A DNA stretch of 64,000 bases from Thermohalobaculum sp965247385 (GTDB taxonomy: Bacteria > Pseudomonadota > Alphaproteobacteria > Rhodobacterales > Rhodobacteraceae), in contig CBDFHG010000007.1 in assembly GCA_965247385.1 (NCBI GenBank), positions 1,364,001 to 1,428,000 on the forward strand. The letters are read 5' to 3'. Positions 51,598 to 61,248 of the stretch are shown piece by piece; the stretch's first letter is position 1; each line of letters opens with the position of its first letter. A model generated the notes under the pieces. It was not told the DNA's origin and did not search any database. It saw nothing but the letters and a program-made list of their open reading frames with translations. Made by a program: the position numbers and the translations under genes.

Positions 51598-53871
51598 TCA
51601 CCGCAACCGGAATATTGCCTCCTCCGGTTCCAGACACAGAGAATCGGAGCAGACTTGTAGTTTGAGGGTCACCAGATCGGCGGCGGGATCAAGGTCGAGG
51701 GTGAGGTCAAGCCGGCCCTGGTAGACCCGCAGCGGCTGATCGCTGAAGCCCAACGCGATCTCGCGCCCCTCGGGCCAATCGACCGCCGCACCGTCGAGGC
51801 TGGCGCCGATCAGCCAATCCGGGCCGGGCTGGTGGGCATTCAGATGCCAGCCGGGTGCGATGTCGAGGATCAGCCGCGCGCCGCCGTCAATCTGATGGGC
51901 GGGCTGATGGGCGGGCAGATGGGCACGCGCAAGATGGACACGCACGGTGCCCTTGGCGAAGGACCGGCGCAGCGCACTCTCGCCCTCGTCGATGATCCGG
52001 CTGGCGACCAACGCGTCGGGGCGCAGCAGCGGCGCCTGGGTAAGCTGGCCCGACAGCGCACCGCGCAGCCGTTCGGCATGGCTTGGGAAGGCCGGGTCGG
52101 GCAGCCGCCGGGCGAGCCGGGACAAGAGTTCCAGCATCGCGCTTTCGCCTGCCGGGGTCGCGCCGTCGGCACTGTCGTAGACCGGGCCGATGGGGCCGTC
52201 GGCGGTGGCCATTTTCAGCCGCCCCTTGCCGTCGTCGAACAGCTTGGCTGCGGTGGTGGCCAGGATCGCGGCGCGGTCAAGCCATGGTTCATCACCGGTC
52301 GCGTCGTGGAGCGCCAGCAGGCCGAGGCCGAACCAGGCGTAATCCTCCAGCACGCCATCCTCCAACCGCCTGCCGTCGGCCCAGAGGCGCATCAGGTGCT
52401 GGCCGGTCCACAGCCGCGACCATAGGGTTTCGGCGGCGCGGGCAGCGGCGCGAATGTATTCGGGAGCTTCGAACGCGACCGAACCCTCGGCCAGCGCACG
52501 GATCATCAGACCGTTCCAGCCGACGATAATCTTCTCGTCGCGGAGCGGCCGGGTGCGGGCGTCGCGGGCAATGCGCAACCGGTCCAGCAAGGGATCGAGA
52601 GCGGCGAAATCCGCTGTTTTCGCCGGGTCGAGATGGGCGACGGGGCCGGCTTCCAGCGTCGGCGCCTGGGTCAGGCCGAGGGTCTCGATGGCGTAGGACG
52701 CCTGGTCGCCCAGGACAGCGGTGGCCTCGGCAGGGGGCCAGACATAGAAGGCGCCTTCCTCCAGTTCGCCCTCCGCATCGATGCTGTCGGCATCCTCGGC
52801 GGCGTAGAATGCCCCTTCGGCATCGGTCATGTCGCGCAGCACATAGTCGAAGACGCGCAACGCGGCGCGGCGGTAAGCCGGGTTGCCGGTGGCCTCCCCG
52901 CCTTCGATGAAGGCGCGGGCAAGCTGGCCCTGATTATAGAGCATCTTCTCGAAATGCGGCGTGCGCCAGTTCGGATCGACGGTGTAGCGATGGAAGCCGC
53001 CGCCTGCATGGTCATGAATGCCGCCCGCGGCGATGGCGTCGAGGCTGCGCGTCGCCATTTCCAGCGCCTGGGGCTCGCCCGAGCGTCGCCAATGGTCGAG
53101 CAGGAACAGCAGAAATCCTTCCTGCGGGAACTGCTGCGAGTTGGAGAACCCGCCCTCCAGATCGTTGTGCATGCCGGAAAGCTGGCTGACGGCGGCGGTA
53201 AACTGCGCCACGCCCGGCGGCGGTGCGCCGGAAATCCCGGGGGTAATTTCGGAGGGCGCCAAGCGGCGGATGGCATCGGAAAGCTGGGTAACGACCCGCT
53301 CAATCTCGGCCCGCCTGCCGCCGCGCCAGGTCTGGGCGACCGATTGCAAGATCTGCAAGAACTGGGGACGCGGGAAATAGGTGCCGGTGTGGAAGGGCCG
53401 CCCATCGGGCATCAGGAACAGCGAGTTGGGCCAACCCGCATGGCCCTGCTGCAGCTGGGTCGCGGTGATGTAGATCTGGTCCAGGTCGGGGCGCTGCTCG
53501 CGGTCGACCTTGATCGGGATGAAATGGGCATTGAGGATCTGCGCCACCGCTTCATTGTCGAAGCTTTCCTCCTCCATGACGTGGCACCAATGGCAGGTGG
53601 CGTAGCCGACCGAGAGGAAGACGGGGCGATCCAGCGCCGCCGCCTCGGCCAGCGCCTCCGGGCCGAAGGGGCGCCAATCGACCGGGTTGTGGGCGTGCTG
53701 GATCAGGTAGGGTGAAGCTTCCAGGATCAGGCGGTTAACGTATTTCGCCCGCCCGTTTGCGTCGAGCAGGTGGGTGCGGGGAGCGTAGCCGGCGCCCTTG
53801 GCCACATAGGCTTGCTCCAGACGTTCGGCAAGCGCCGGGTCGCGGGTCACTGCCGACGGGTCGTTAGCCAT
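51598..53871 (-). CDS. YyaL/SPATA20-type protein: thioredoxin-fold domain plus six-hairpin glycosidase-like domain
   Basis: A 757-residue protein. The N-terminal DUF255 thioredoxin-like domain contains LIQHAHNPVDWRPFGPEALA and SVGYATCHWCHVMEEESFDN, where CHWC is the redox site. An (alpha/alpha)6 barrel of about 400 residues follows, with GGIHDHAGGGFHRYTVDPNW and HFEKMLYNQGQLARAFIEGG. The C-terminal beta domain ends DSLCLEPEEAIFRLR. The family is conserved from bacteria to mammals with no settled function. The ATG at 53871 follows AGGGAGG. The reading upstream of it is a shadow frame. Confidence 0.9.
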   Translation of the reverse strand: MANDPSAVTRDPALAERLEQAYVAKGAGYAPRTHLLDANGRAKYVNRLILEASPYLIQHAHNPVDWRPFGPEALAEAAALDRPVFLSVGYATCHWCHVMEEESFDNEAVAQILNAHFIPIKVDREQRPDLDQIYITATQLQQGHAGWPNSLFLMPDGRPFHTGTYFPRPQFLQILQSVAQTWRGGRRAEIERVVTQLSDAIRRLAPSEITPGISGAPPPGVAQFTAAVSQLSGMHNDLEGGFSNSQQFPQEGFLLFLLDHWRRSGEPQALEMATRSLDAIAAGGIHDHAGGGFHRYTVDPNWRTPHFEKMLYNQGQLARAFIEGGEATGNPAYRRAALRVFDYVLRDMTDAEGAFYAAEDADSIDAEGELEEGAFYVWPPAEATAVLGDQASYAIETLGLTQAPTLEAGPVAHLDPAKTADFAALDPLLDRLRIARDARTRPLRDEKIIVGWNGLMIRALAEGSVAFEAPEYIRAAARAAETLWSRLWTGQHLMRLWADGRRLEDGVLEDYAWFGLGLLALHDATGDEPWLDRAAILATTAAKLFDDGKGRLKMATADGPIGPVYDSADGATPAGESAMLELLSRLARRLPDPAFPSHAERLRGALSGQLTQAPLLRPDALVASRIIDEGESALRRSFAKGTVRVHLARAHLPAHQPAHQIDGGARLILDIAPGWHLNAHQPGPDWLIGASLDGAAVDWPEGREIALGFSDQPLRVYQGRLDLTLDLDPAADLVTLKLQVCSDSLCLEPEEAIFRLR

Positions 53872-54033
53872 GGCGGATCCTCCCTGTCGCGGCAAGCGCC
53901 GCCACCAGACATCGCACGAGAAGCTGCCGATTCCAAGCCACCGGAGGGTGCCCTCCCGCGGCCAGGTCCGGCGCGCAAACCCTGCCCCCAAGCATCCGCG
54001 CTCTGGTATTCGCGGCAGGATATACCATATCCT

Positions 54034-54640
54034 ATGGCAAGCGGACCGAATCCGGAGGGGCCGAAGCGGATGCTTCCGATGATCGTGGCCTTGGGGCTGG
54101 GTGCCTTTCTTGCCATGCCAGCCGGGGCGGAGCTTCGCCTTTCGATACAAATCGGCTCGTGGAGCGGCGCAGCCGCGCGGCGTCGGCGCAGCCTGGGTGA
54201 AACACCGCCCCGAGCGGCGATCTGTACGGCGGCACGAGCGGCAGTTTGAGCGGCGGCATGAACGGCAGCGGCGTCATGGCCGGTTTCTGCTCCCCTTCTA
54301 TCTACGTGATTGCGATCGTTACTCGTCGCGGAGAGCAGCGCCGGTGAACCCGGTCCCGGCGCCGCTGCCGCCGGTGGTGGCCGCGCCTGCCGAACCGCCA
54401 CCGCCGCCTGATCCGCATGGTCCGCTGCGGCTGTTACCTGCCCGCGGCGTGGCGCCTGGTGCGGCACCTTGTAACCTTGGCGCGACCCTGCCGCCGGGCC
54501 TGCCTCATGTCACCCTAGACTGGCGGCATTTCGACCTGCCGGAGCCGCCGCCCGGCCCGCTCTATGCCTGGGTCCGGAGCGATGTGCTGCTGATCAACTG
54601 CGGTCGGGCGCATCGTCGAGCGCGTGCTGCCGCCCGGTTA
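54034..54640 (+). pseudogene. Decayed secreted proline-rich protein
   Basis: A frame from 54034 gives the signal peptide MLPMIVALGLGAFLAMPAGA (ATG at 54070). In a second frame the region 54330-54600 reads NPVPAPLPPVVAAPAEPPPP, PARGVAPGAAPCNLGATLPP and PPGPLYAWVRSDVLLINCG, then needs a third frame for GRIVERVLPPG and a stop. The end resembles RcnB-type periplasmic proteins. At least two frameshifts are needed, so it is called a pseudogene; assignment is weak. Confidence 0.4.
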
Positions 54641-54740
54641 GCGCACCGGGGTGACCTCTCCCCGGCATGTCGCAAATCCGCCGTGATTGTCGCAAGTGTA
54701 ATACCCTCTGGCCTGTGCTGTGCGCTATACTATAAACTGG

Positions 54741-54754
54741 TCTGGTATACCAGA
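54741..54754. promoter_or_regulatory. Palindromic operator upstream of fdsGB
   Basis: The perfect 14-base palindrome TCTGGTATACCAGA lies 39 bases before the fdsGB start. Its TGGTATACCA core is the usual GntR/FadR-family site. TATACT at 54726-54731 may be the -10 element, placing the operator just downstream of it, as for repression. A GntR gene is not in the window. Confidence 0.65.
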
Positions 54755-54792
54755 TACACTCGACCTCACACGGGGCCGACCAGGAGGAACGC

Positions 54793-56511
54793 ATGAGCCC
54801 GCTCGACGAAAAAACCGATAACAAACCGGGGGTCTGGAAATCGGGCAGGGGCAAGGGCCGCAAGACCCCGAAGGGCCGCCAGCTCGACGATCAGGCGCTG
54901 GCCGAGGTGCAGGCGCTGCTGGGCGACCGGCCGTTGCGCCGCGACCTGCTGATCGAGCATCTGCATCTGATCCAGGACAAGTACGGCCACCTCTCGGCGG
55001 CGCATCTGCGCGCCCTGTCCGAGGAGATGAAGATGGCCCAGGCCGAGATCTACGAGGTCGCCACCTTCTACGCCCATTTTGATGTGGTGAAGGAGGGTGA
55101 GGAGACGCCGCCGGACATCACCATCCGGGTCTGCGATTCGCTTTCGTGTGAACTTGCAGGGGCGCAGGAGCTGATGGCCAAACTGGCCGCGAAGTATAAT
55201 GGCGGGCGCGAGGTGAGGGTTCTGCGCGCGCCCTGCATGGGGCGCTGCGACACCGCCCCGGTGCTGGAGATCGGCCACAACCATATCGACCTTGCGACGC
55301 CGGATAAGGTGGCCGAGGCGATTAGGGCGGAGGATTTACACGCCCATCTGCCGGTCTACGAGACCTATCAGGAATACAGTGACGACGGCGGCTACCAGAC
55401 CCTGAAGGGATTGCGCGACGGTGCGCGCACGCCCGACGAGGTACAGCAGGCGATGCTGGACTCCGGGCTGCGGGGGCTGGGCGGGGCGGGCTTCCCGGCG
55501 GGCCGGAAATGGTCGTTCGTGCGGGCGGCCGCCACGGAACACGGGGGCACCAAATACCTCGCCGTCAATGGCGACGAGGGCGAGCCGGGCACTTTCAAGG
55601 ACCGCTACTACCTGGAGCGCGAGCCGCATGTGTTCCTCGAGGGCATGCTGATCGCCGCCTGGGCGGTCGAGGCGGAGACCTGCTTCATCTACATGCGCGA
55701 CGAATACCCGGCGGTGCTGGAGATCCTGGCGACCGAGATCGCGGAGTTGGAGAAGGCCGGGATTGTCGCCGAGGGCCATATCGATCTGCGCCGGGGCGCG
55801 GGCGCCTATATCTGCGGCGAAGAGAGCGCGATGATCGAGTCGATCGAGGGCAAGCGCGGGATGCCCCGGCACCGGCCGCCCTATGTCGCCCAGGTCGGCG
55901 TCTTCGGCTGCCCGACGCTGGTGCATAATGTCGAGACCCTGCACTGGGTCACCAAGGTGGCGCGGCACGGGCCGGAGGTGCTGTCGGGGCATGAGAAGAA
56001 CGGGCGCAAGGGGCTGCGGTCGTATTCGGTTTCGGGGCGGGTCAGAAATCCCGGCGTGAAGCTGCTGCCCGCGGGCTCGACCATCATCGACCTGATCGAG
56101 GCCTGCGGCGGGATGCTGGACGGGCACGCGTTCAAGGCCTACCAGCCAGGCGGCCCGTCGGCCGGGCTTTTGCCTGCCTCGATCAACGATGTCCCGCTGG
56201 ATTTCGACACCTTGCAGCCGCACGGGACCTTCATCGGCTCGGCGGCGGTGGTGGTGCTGTCGGACCAGGACCGGGCCCGCGATGCGGCGCTGAACATGCT
56301 GCGCTTCTTCGAGGACGAGAGTTGCGGGCAATGCACCCCCTGCCGGGTTGGCTGCGAAAAGGCGGTCAAGCTGATGCAGGCGGACAAGTGGGACGAAGGG
56401 CTGCTGACCGAGCTGTGCGAGGCCATGATGGACGCCTCGATCTGCGGCCTCGGCCAGGCGGCGCCGAGCCCGATTCTGCTGACCATGAAGCATTTTCCGG
56501 ACGAGGTTTGA
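54793..56511 (+). CDS. NAD-dependent formate dehydrogenase diaphorase subunit, gamma-beta fusion (NuoE-NuoF like)
   Basis: A 572-residue flavoprotein that passes electrons from formate oxidation to NAD. Residues about 30-180 are a NuoE/FdsG-like [2Fe-2S] domain with VCDSLSCELAG and RAPCMGRCDTAP. From about 200 it is NuoF/FdsB-like, with the NADH/FMN glycine-rich loop LRGLGGAGFPAGRKWSF and YLAVNGDEGEPGTFKDRYYL. CGEESAMIESIEGKRGMPR and the [4Fe-4S] motif ESCGQCTPCRVGCEKAV follow. Fused gamma-beta subunits are known in alphaproteobacteria. The catalytic molybdenum subunit normally next in the operon is absent here; greA follows instead. AGGAGG precedes the ATG. Confidence 0.92.
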   Translation: MSPLDEKTDNKPGVWKSGRGKGRKTPKGRQLDDQALAEVQALLGDRPLRRDLLIEHLHLIQDKYGHLSAAHLRALSEEMKMAQAEIYEVATFYAHFDVVKEGEETPPDITIRVCDSLSCELAGAQELMAKLAAKYNGGREVRVLRAPCMGRCDTAPVLEIGHNHIDLATPDKVAEAIRAEDLHAHLPVYETYQEYSDDGGYQTLKGLRDGARTPDEVQQAMLDSGLRGLGGAGFPAGRKWSFVRAAATEHGGTKYLAVNGDEGEPGTFKDRYYLEREPHVFLEGMLIAAWAVEAETCFIYMRDEYPAVLEILATEIAELEKAGIVAEGHIDLRRGAGAYICGEESAMIESIEGKRGMPRHRPPYVAQVGVFGCPTLVHNVETLHWVTKVARHGPEVLSGHEKNGRKGLRSYSVSGRVRNPGVKLLPAGSTIIDLIEACGGMLDGHAFKAYQPGGPSAGLLPASINDVPLDFDTLQPHGTFIGSAAVVVLSDQDRARDAALNMLRFFEDESCGQCTPCRVGCEKAVKLMQADKWDEGLLTELCEAMMDASICGLGQAAPSPILLTMKHFPDEV

Positions 56512-56656
56512 ACCCGGCGGATGTTACTATCACAAATCGCCGATGGTCTTGCAGAGCGGAGAATGCGGTTCTATGTTCGATTCAGACGATGCCAGGGCCG
56601 CGCTTGAAAAGGCGCGGTCTGACCTTTGTCACAACAGCGTTCAACAGGGTTGACCA

Positions 56657-57130
56657 ATGGAAAAAGTTCCGATCACCAAGACCGGCTACGACGCCCTCAA
56701 TGCCGAATTCAAGACCAAGAAGGGGGTCGAACGCCCGGCGATCATCAAGGCGATCGCGGAGGCGCGCGAGCATGGCGATCTGTCGGAGAACGCCGAATAC
56801 CATGCGGCAAAGGAGAAGCAGGGATTCATCGAGGGCCGGATCAAGGAGCTCGAATCCCTGATCAGCCGCGCTGACGTGATCGAACCTTCCAAGATGTCCG
56901 GCACCACCATCCGTTTCGGCGCCACCGTCAATCTGGTCGATGAGGATACCGACGAGGAACGCACCTTCCAGATCGTCGGCGAGCCCGAAGCCGACATCAG
57001 CGCCGGGCGCCTCAACATGCGCTCGCCCCTGGCCCGGGCCCTGATCGGCAAGGAGGAGGGCGACAGCGTCGACGTTACCACCCCCGGCGGCAAGCGCTCC
57101 TACGAGGTGCTCAGCGTCCGCTACGCCTGA
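56657..57130 (+). CDS. greA: Transcription elongation factor GreA
   Basis: A 157-residue factor that rescues backtracked RNA polymerase by stimulating transcript cleavage. The N-terminal antiparallel coiled coil shows ARE-HGDLSENAEYHAAKEKQG with the acidic tip (Asp-Leu-Ser-Glu-Asn) that reaches the active site. The C-terminal globular part contains ISAGRLNMRSPLARALIGKE and GDSVDVTTPGGKRSYEVLSV. Length and motifs are normal. A GC-rich hairpin near 56595-56625 lies upstream and may separate it from fdsGB. Its end overlaps the convergent MFS gene by 10 bases. Confidence 0.95.
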   Translation: MEKVPITKTGYDALNAEFKTKKGVERPAIIKAIAEAREHGDLSENAEYHAAKEKQGFIEGRIKELESLISRADVIEPSKMSGTTIRFGATVNLVDEDTDEERTFQIVGEPEADISAGRLNMRSPLARALIGKEEGDSVDVTTPGGKRSYEVLSVRYA

Positions 57131-58314
57131 TCCCTCACGATCAACTGCCCATCCCAGATCCGCCCCAGCCGCAATGCCGCGATCAGCGCGAAACCGGACA
57201 TCGCCGCCGCCAGCCAATAGGCGCTGGCGGCGCCGAAGGCAGCACTGATACCGCCCGCCGCCAGGGTCGCCAACGCAATCGCCAGCCCGCCCATGCCGCC
57301 CGCGTAGAGCCCTTGGGCACTGGCTTGCAGTCTGGGCGGGATCGCCGCCGCGACGAAGGCCATCGCACCCAGATGGCCTAGCCCGAAAGTCAGGGCATGC
57401 AGACACTGCACCGGCCAAAGCAATGCCAGCTCCGGCGTCTGGCTCATCAGCCCCCAGCGCAGCACCCCTGCCAACCCCGCGAGCATTACGGCCCGGGCCG
57501 GACCGATGCGCTCGACCAGCCGCCGCCCCGGCCCCACCATCAACAGGATCTCGGCAACCACTCCGATGGCCCAGAGCAATCCGATTACCCCGGCGCCAAT
57601 GCCTTGCCCGACCCATCCCAGCGTGCCGTAGACGTAATAGACCGCGTGGCTCGCCTGGCCGATGCTGGCCGCCGCGGCGAAGGTCAGAAACACCGGATGC
57701 CTGAGCAGCGCCCCTGCCTCGCGCAGCTTCGATCGATCGAGCCCGGCACCCGGCGGCGCACCGCCGCCCGGATGCACCGCTCCCAGCGCCGCCACGGCGA
57801 GGAAGTTCAGCGCCACCGCCCACAGCACCACCCCCGGACCCAGCCGCGCGATCAGCGCCCCCAGCGCCACATTCATCGCCAGGAAGGCCAGCGAGCCTGC
57901 CGCCCGGGCATGGGCATAAGCAAAGCCGTGCATCCCGGCGGCCCGCACGCCCAGCGCCTCGCCCAGTGGGATCAGCGGCGCGGTGACGAAGGCCGCCGCC
58001 AGGGTAGCCGCCAGCAGCGCCGGACGGGCATCTATGAAGAGGTGCAGGAAAAACACCGCCGCCGCCGCCAGACCCGCAACCGAAATCACCAGCCGCCTTG
58101 CGGCAAACCGGTCGGCCAGTGCGGGCAGCACCGTCGCGCCGACAACACGCAGCACCAGCGCCAGGCCCAGATAACTACCGATCTCCGCTTGGCTCAGCCC
58201 CCAGTCAGCCAGCCAGACCGGCCAATAGGGCAGATGCGCCCCGAAGGCGAAGAACAGCGCCCCATACCAGGCCGAGGTCAGCAGCCCCTCGCGCCTGGCG
58301 ATCGCTGACCTCAC
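57121..58314 (-). CDS. MFS transporter, MFS_1-like (HcaT type)
   Basis: A 397-residue membrane protein with about 12 predicted helices. It starts with SAWYGALFFAFGAHLPYWPV, typical of the MFS_1-like/HcaT group (3-phenylpropionate transporter relatives). The loop between helices 2 and 3 reads LPALADRFAARR, a degenerate form of the MFS motif. It is the last gene of the minus-strand operon, and its ATG overlaps the moeA stop. The substrate is unknown; its place after moeA might hint at an anion or cofactor precursor but this is weak. Confidence 0.85.
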   Translation of the reverse strand: MRSAIARREGLLTSAWYGALFFAFGAHLPYWPVWLADWGLSQAEIGSYLGLALVLRVVGATVLPALADRFAARRLVISVAGLAAAAVFFLHLFIDARPALLAATLAAAFVTAPLIPLGEALGVRAAGMHGFAYAHARAAGSLAFLAMNVALGALIARLGPGVVLWAVALNFLAVAALGAVHPGGGAPPGAGLDRSKLREAGALLRHPVFLTFAAAASIGQASHAVYYVYGTLGWVGQGIGAGVIGLLWAIGVVAEILLMVGPGRRLVERIGPARAVMLAGLAGVLRWGLMSQTPELALLWPVQCLHALTFGLGHLGAMAFVAAAIPPRLQASAQGLYAGGMGGLAIALATLAAGGISAAFGAASAYWLAAAMSGFALIAALRLGRIWDGQLIVRDQA

Positions 58315-59573
58315 GGGCTGAGGTCGAAACTGGAATAGGGTAGATAGCGCACCGGATCACCGAGGCGGACCGTGACCGCCTCGTCCGGCAACTCGACCAA
58401 ACCATCGGCCCAGGACAGCCCGCCGATCAGGCCGGAACCCTCGGAGTGGAACACCTCCACATGGCCGTCGTCGCGCATCCGGGCGCGCAGATACTCCCGC
58501 CGTCCGGGTTTCTTCGCCTTCTCGAACCCGGCAGGCACCATGAAGCCCTGCGCCTCACGCCAGCCGGACCCGGCCATCGCCGACAACGCAGGCCGGGCGA
58601 AGATCAGGAAGCAGACAAAGGCCGCCACCGGGTTCCCCGGCAGGCCGAAGACCGGCACGCCCTGCCAGAACCCCAGCGCCAACGGGCGCCCCGGCTTGAC
58701 CGCGATCCGCCAGGTGCTGATCCGCCCCTCTTCGCTCAGGATGCGCGAGACATGGTCCTCGTCCCCCGCCGAAGCGCCGCCGGTGGTGACGATGGCATCG
58801 GCCTGGGCCGACCCCCGATCCAGCGCCGCGCGCACCAGATCCGGCTCGTCCGCCACCGCGCCGAGGTCCACCACTTCGAGCCCCTGCGAAGCCCCCAGCG
58901 CCGCCAGCATCGGGCGGTTGGCGTCGAACACCCCTTGTGCCGCCGGATCGGCCCCGGGCTGCATCAATTCATCCCCGGTCGATAGCACCCCCAGACGCAG
59001 CCGCCGCCGAACCGTCAGCCGGTCCACGCCCACTGCCGCCGCCCGCGCCAGATCGCCCGGCAGCAAGCGCCGCCCGGCGGGCAGCACCTCGCCGCCCGCC
59101 TCTGCGTCCTCGCCCGCCTCGCGGGTATTGGCACCCGGCTTGCGCGGGGCGTGGAAGCGGACCCGGCCATCCGCCACCTCCGAATCCTCCTGCAACACCA
59201 CCGTGTCCACGCCCGCGGGCAGTTCCGCCCCGGTCAGGATGCGCACCGCCGCCCCTGGGGCAACGGTTCCGGCAAAGGGATGCCCCGCCGCCGACCGGCC
59301 CTCGACCAGCGCCAGGTCACCCTCGGCGGCGCCCTTCAGCGACGCCCAGGCGAAGCCAAAACCGTCGATAGCGGAGTTCGCCGCGTGCGGATTCGAGCGC
59401 CGTGCGATAACCGGCTCGGCCAGGATGCGCCCGGCCGCCTCGGCCAGCGCCACCTGCTCGACCCCGGTGACGCAGCGCATTCCCGCGCGCAACAGTCCCA
59501 GCGCCTCGTCCACCGGGGTCCAGTCGACCCCAGGCGGCAGAGCGAAACAGTCATCGCGGAGGCGTTCAGTCAT
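58311..59573 (-). CDS. moeA: Molybdopterin molybdotransferase
   Basis: A 420-residue enzyme that inserts molybdate into adenylylated molybdopterin. Landmarks are NPHAANSAIDGFGFAWASLK, GTVAPGAAVRILTGAELPAG and LRLGVLSTGDELMQPGADPA. TTGGASAGDEDHVSRIL and GKPGRPLALGFWQGVPVFGL-like VKPGRPLALGFWQG with GLPGNPVAAFVCF are also present. It is six bases downstream of mobB and overlaps the MFS gene. With mobA, mobB and fdhD it forms a set for supplying bis-MGD to a formate dehydrogenase. Confidence 0.94.
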   Translation of the reverse strand: MTERLRDDCFALPPGVDWTPVDEALGLLRAGMRCVTGVEQVALAEAAGRILAEPVIARRSNPHAANSAIDGFGFAWASLKGAAEGDLALVEGRSAAGHPFAGTVAPGAAVRILTGAELPAGVDTVVLQEDSEVADGRVRFHAPRKPGANTREAGEDAEAGGEVLPAGRRLLPGDLARAAAVGVDRLTVRRRLRLGVLSTGDELMQPGADPAAQGVFDANRPMLAALGASQGLEVVDLGAVADEPDLVRAALDRGSAQADAIVTTGGASAGDEDHVSRILSEEGRISTWRIAVKPGRPLALGFWQGVPVFGLPGNPVAAFVCFLIFARPALSAMAGSGWREAQGFMVPAGFEKAKKPGRREYLRARMRDDGHVEVFHSEGSGLIGGLSWADGLVELPDEAVTVRLGDPVRYLPYSSFDLSP

Positions 59574-59579
59574 TACCCC

Positions 59580-60107
59580 TCACGCGCTCTTCCTCAATTC
59601 CAACCCAAGATCGGACAAGATGAAATCGGCGATTGCCGTGATATCGTCCAACCCGATCACCGGCTGACCAGCCCCCTCGGGCACGTCATTCGAGGCAATC
59701 ACCCTGATCGTCGGGTCATCCTTCGCGATCAGCGGCTGGCCGGTCGCGGCGCGCCAGGTCTCGACCTTGGGATGGTCGTCGCGCTTGTAGCCCTCGACGA
59801 TGACCAGATCGACCGACGCGAGATGGCCCAACAGCTCGCCCAACGGCGCCTCGGGCACCCCCTTCAATTCGGTCATCATCGCCCAGCGCGCCGACGAGGA
59901 CAGGATCACCTGCCGCGCCCCCGCCCGCCGGTGACGCCAACTGTCCTTGCCCTTCTGATCGACATCGACGTTGTGGTGAGTGTGCTTGATGGTCGAGACC
60001 GAGAAGCCGCGCGCGGCGATCTCGCCCACCAACCGCTCGACCAGGGTGGTCTTGCCTGCGTTCTTCCAGCCGACCACCCCGTAGACCTTGGCACCATAAA
60101 CCTTCAT
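59580..60107 (-). CDS. mobB: Molybdopterin-guanine dinucleotide biosynthesis adaptor protein
   Basis: A 175-residue GTP-binding protein. The Walker A motif is VVGWKNAGKTTLVERLVGEI near residue 12, followed by STIKHTHHNVDVDQKGKDSW and LVIVEGYKRDDHPKVETWRA, all typical of MobB. It assists MobA in attaching GMP to molybdopterin. The ATG at 60107 overlaps the mobA stop. Upstream in-frame Met codons lie within mobA and are rejected. Confidence 0.94.
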   Translation of the reverse strand: MKVYGAKVYGVVGWKNAGKTTLVERLVGEIAARGFSVSTIKHTHHNVDVDQKGKDSWRHRRAGARQVILSSSARWAMMTELKGVPEAPLGELLGHLASVDLVIVEGYKRDDHPKVETWRAATGQPLIAKDDPTIRVIASNDVPEGAGQPVIGLDDITAIADFILSDLGLELRKSA

Positions 60108-60724
60108 GCCTGCTCCTTGAGGATACGTTCCGCCTCGACAATATCCTCGGGCGTGTTGACGTTGAAGAAGGGATATTCCCCCGCCTCGTCGAACACCGCC
60201 CGGGCGCAGCCGTGGCACGAGGTCCAGACGATCACCTTGCGCATGTTGCCCACGGTCAGTGATTCCTCAAGGTTGTCCGCCAGATCGACCGGCCACAGCC
60301 CAAAGGTGGGATGCTCGGACAGCCCCCGCTTCGGGTCGTTGGTGGCGGCCAGCGCGATCGGCTGGCCGCCGGACTGCACGGCTTGCGCCAGTTGCACCAC
60401 CAGATCGGCGGGGAAGAACGGCGTGTCGCCTGCCGCACTCGCCACATGGGTATAGCCCATGGCCGCAGCCCAGCGCATCCCCGCCAGAACCCCCGCCAGC
60501 GGCCCCGCGAAGCCCGCCACGGTATCCGCCGCCACCGGCAGCCCGAATTCCGCGAACCGCGCCGGGTCGCCATTGGCGTTGAGCACGATCTCGTCGACCT
60601 GCGGCTGTAGCCGGGCGATGACGCGGGCCAGCAGGGTCTCACCACCGAGTTGCAGAAGCGCCTTGTCGCCGCCGCCCATACGCCGGGCAAGGCCGCCGGC
60701 GAGGATTACGCCTGCGATTTTCAT
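60104..60724 (-). CDS. mobA: Molybdenum cofactor guanylyltransferase
   Basis: A 206-residue nucleotidyltransferase that adds GMP to Mo-molybdopterin. The N-terminal signature LAGGLARRMGGGDKALLQLG binds GTP, followed by VLNANGDPARFAEFGLPVAA and SAAGDTPFFPADLVVQLAQA with the metal Asp. The C-terminal FFNVNTPEDIVEAERI is typical. Both ends overlap their operon neighbours by ATGA. Confidence 0.95.
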   Translation of the reverse strand: MKIAGVILAGGLARRMGGGDKALLQLGGETLLARVIARLQPQVDEIVLNANGDPARFAEFGLPVAADTVAGFAGPLAGVLAGMRWAAAMGYTHVASAAGDTPFFPADLVVQLAQAVQSGGQPIALAATNDPKRGLSEHPTFGLWPVDLADNLEESLTVGNMRKVIVWTSCHGCARAVFDEAGEYPFFNVNTPEDIVEAERILKEQA

Positions 60725-61200
60725 TCGGTGGCACTCCGCCAGCGTTCAACGCTTGCTGCAAAGTTTTGGCCCGTCACGCCCTCCGGCAACCGTTCATATG
60801 GAGCCGCGAAGGCGTGGTCGTAGACGATGCGAATCAGCAAACCCCGCTCAAAGTGCCGAGTCTCCGTGACTGAGCGCCAGGGGAGCATAGTCTGCATAGC
60901 CGAATTTGTCACAGTGATGCCAGCCTCATCAAAGAGAACTCTTCCATCCCACGGATCGTTCAGACTCGGCGGATCGGGCGGGCTTAATATTCGGCCAATC
61001 TCGGGTATAATGAATTTCCCGTAACCGCGCCAAGAGAATACCCCGGCGATAAACGCAGCGAGCGCAACGTTATCGATGATCCCGCCGAGAAACAGGACCA
61101 GCGGTACTGCATACATCAAGCCCTTCGCCGCTTCCTCGGCCAGATTTTCGTGCCGCCAGCGGTAGCGTGAGTCGACGATCTCGTGGAGCACCCGGTTCAT
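60721..61200 (-). CDS. Small membrane protein of unknown function, YcxB-like
   Basis: A 159-residue protein. Two hydrophobic helices close together (GLMYAVPLVLFLGG and NVALAAFIAGVFSW) follow a charged N terminus. The C-terminal part VLFDEAGITVTNSAMQTMLP with WRSVTETRHFERGLLIRI resembles the YcxB-like C-terminal domain. It lies inside the molybdenum cofactor operon between fdhD and mobA, with its stop overlapping the mobA start. A link to cofactor biosynthesis is not known. Confidence 0.75.
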   Translation of the reverse strand: MNRVLHEIVDSRYRWRHENLAEEAAKGLMYAVPLVLFLGGIIDNVALAAFIAGVFSWRGYGKFIIPEIGRILSPPDPPSLNDPWDGRVLFDEAGITVTNSAMQTMLPWRSVTETRHFERGLLIRIVYDHAFAAPYERLPEGVTGQNFAASVERWRSATE

Positions 61201-61248
61201 TTCATCGCGGTCTCGTTCAGCCGGATCTCAATGCGGTCCATTTTCGCC

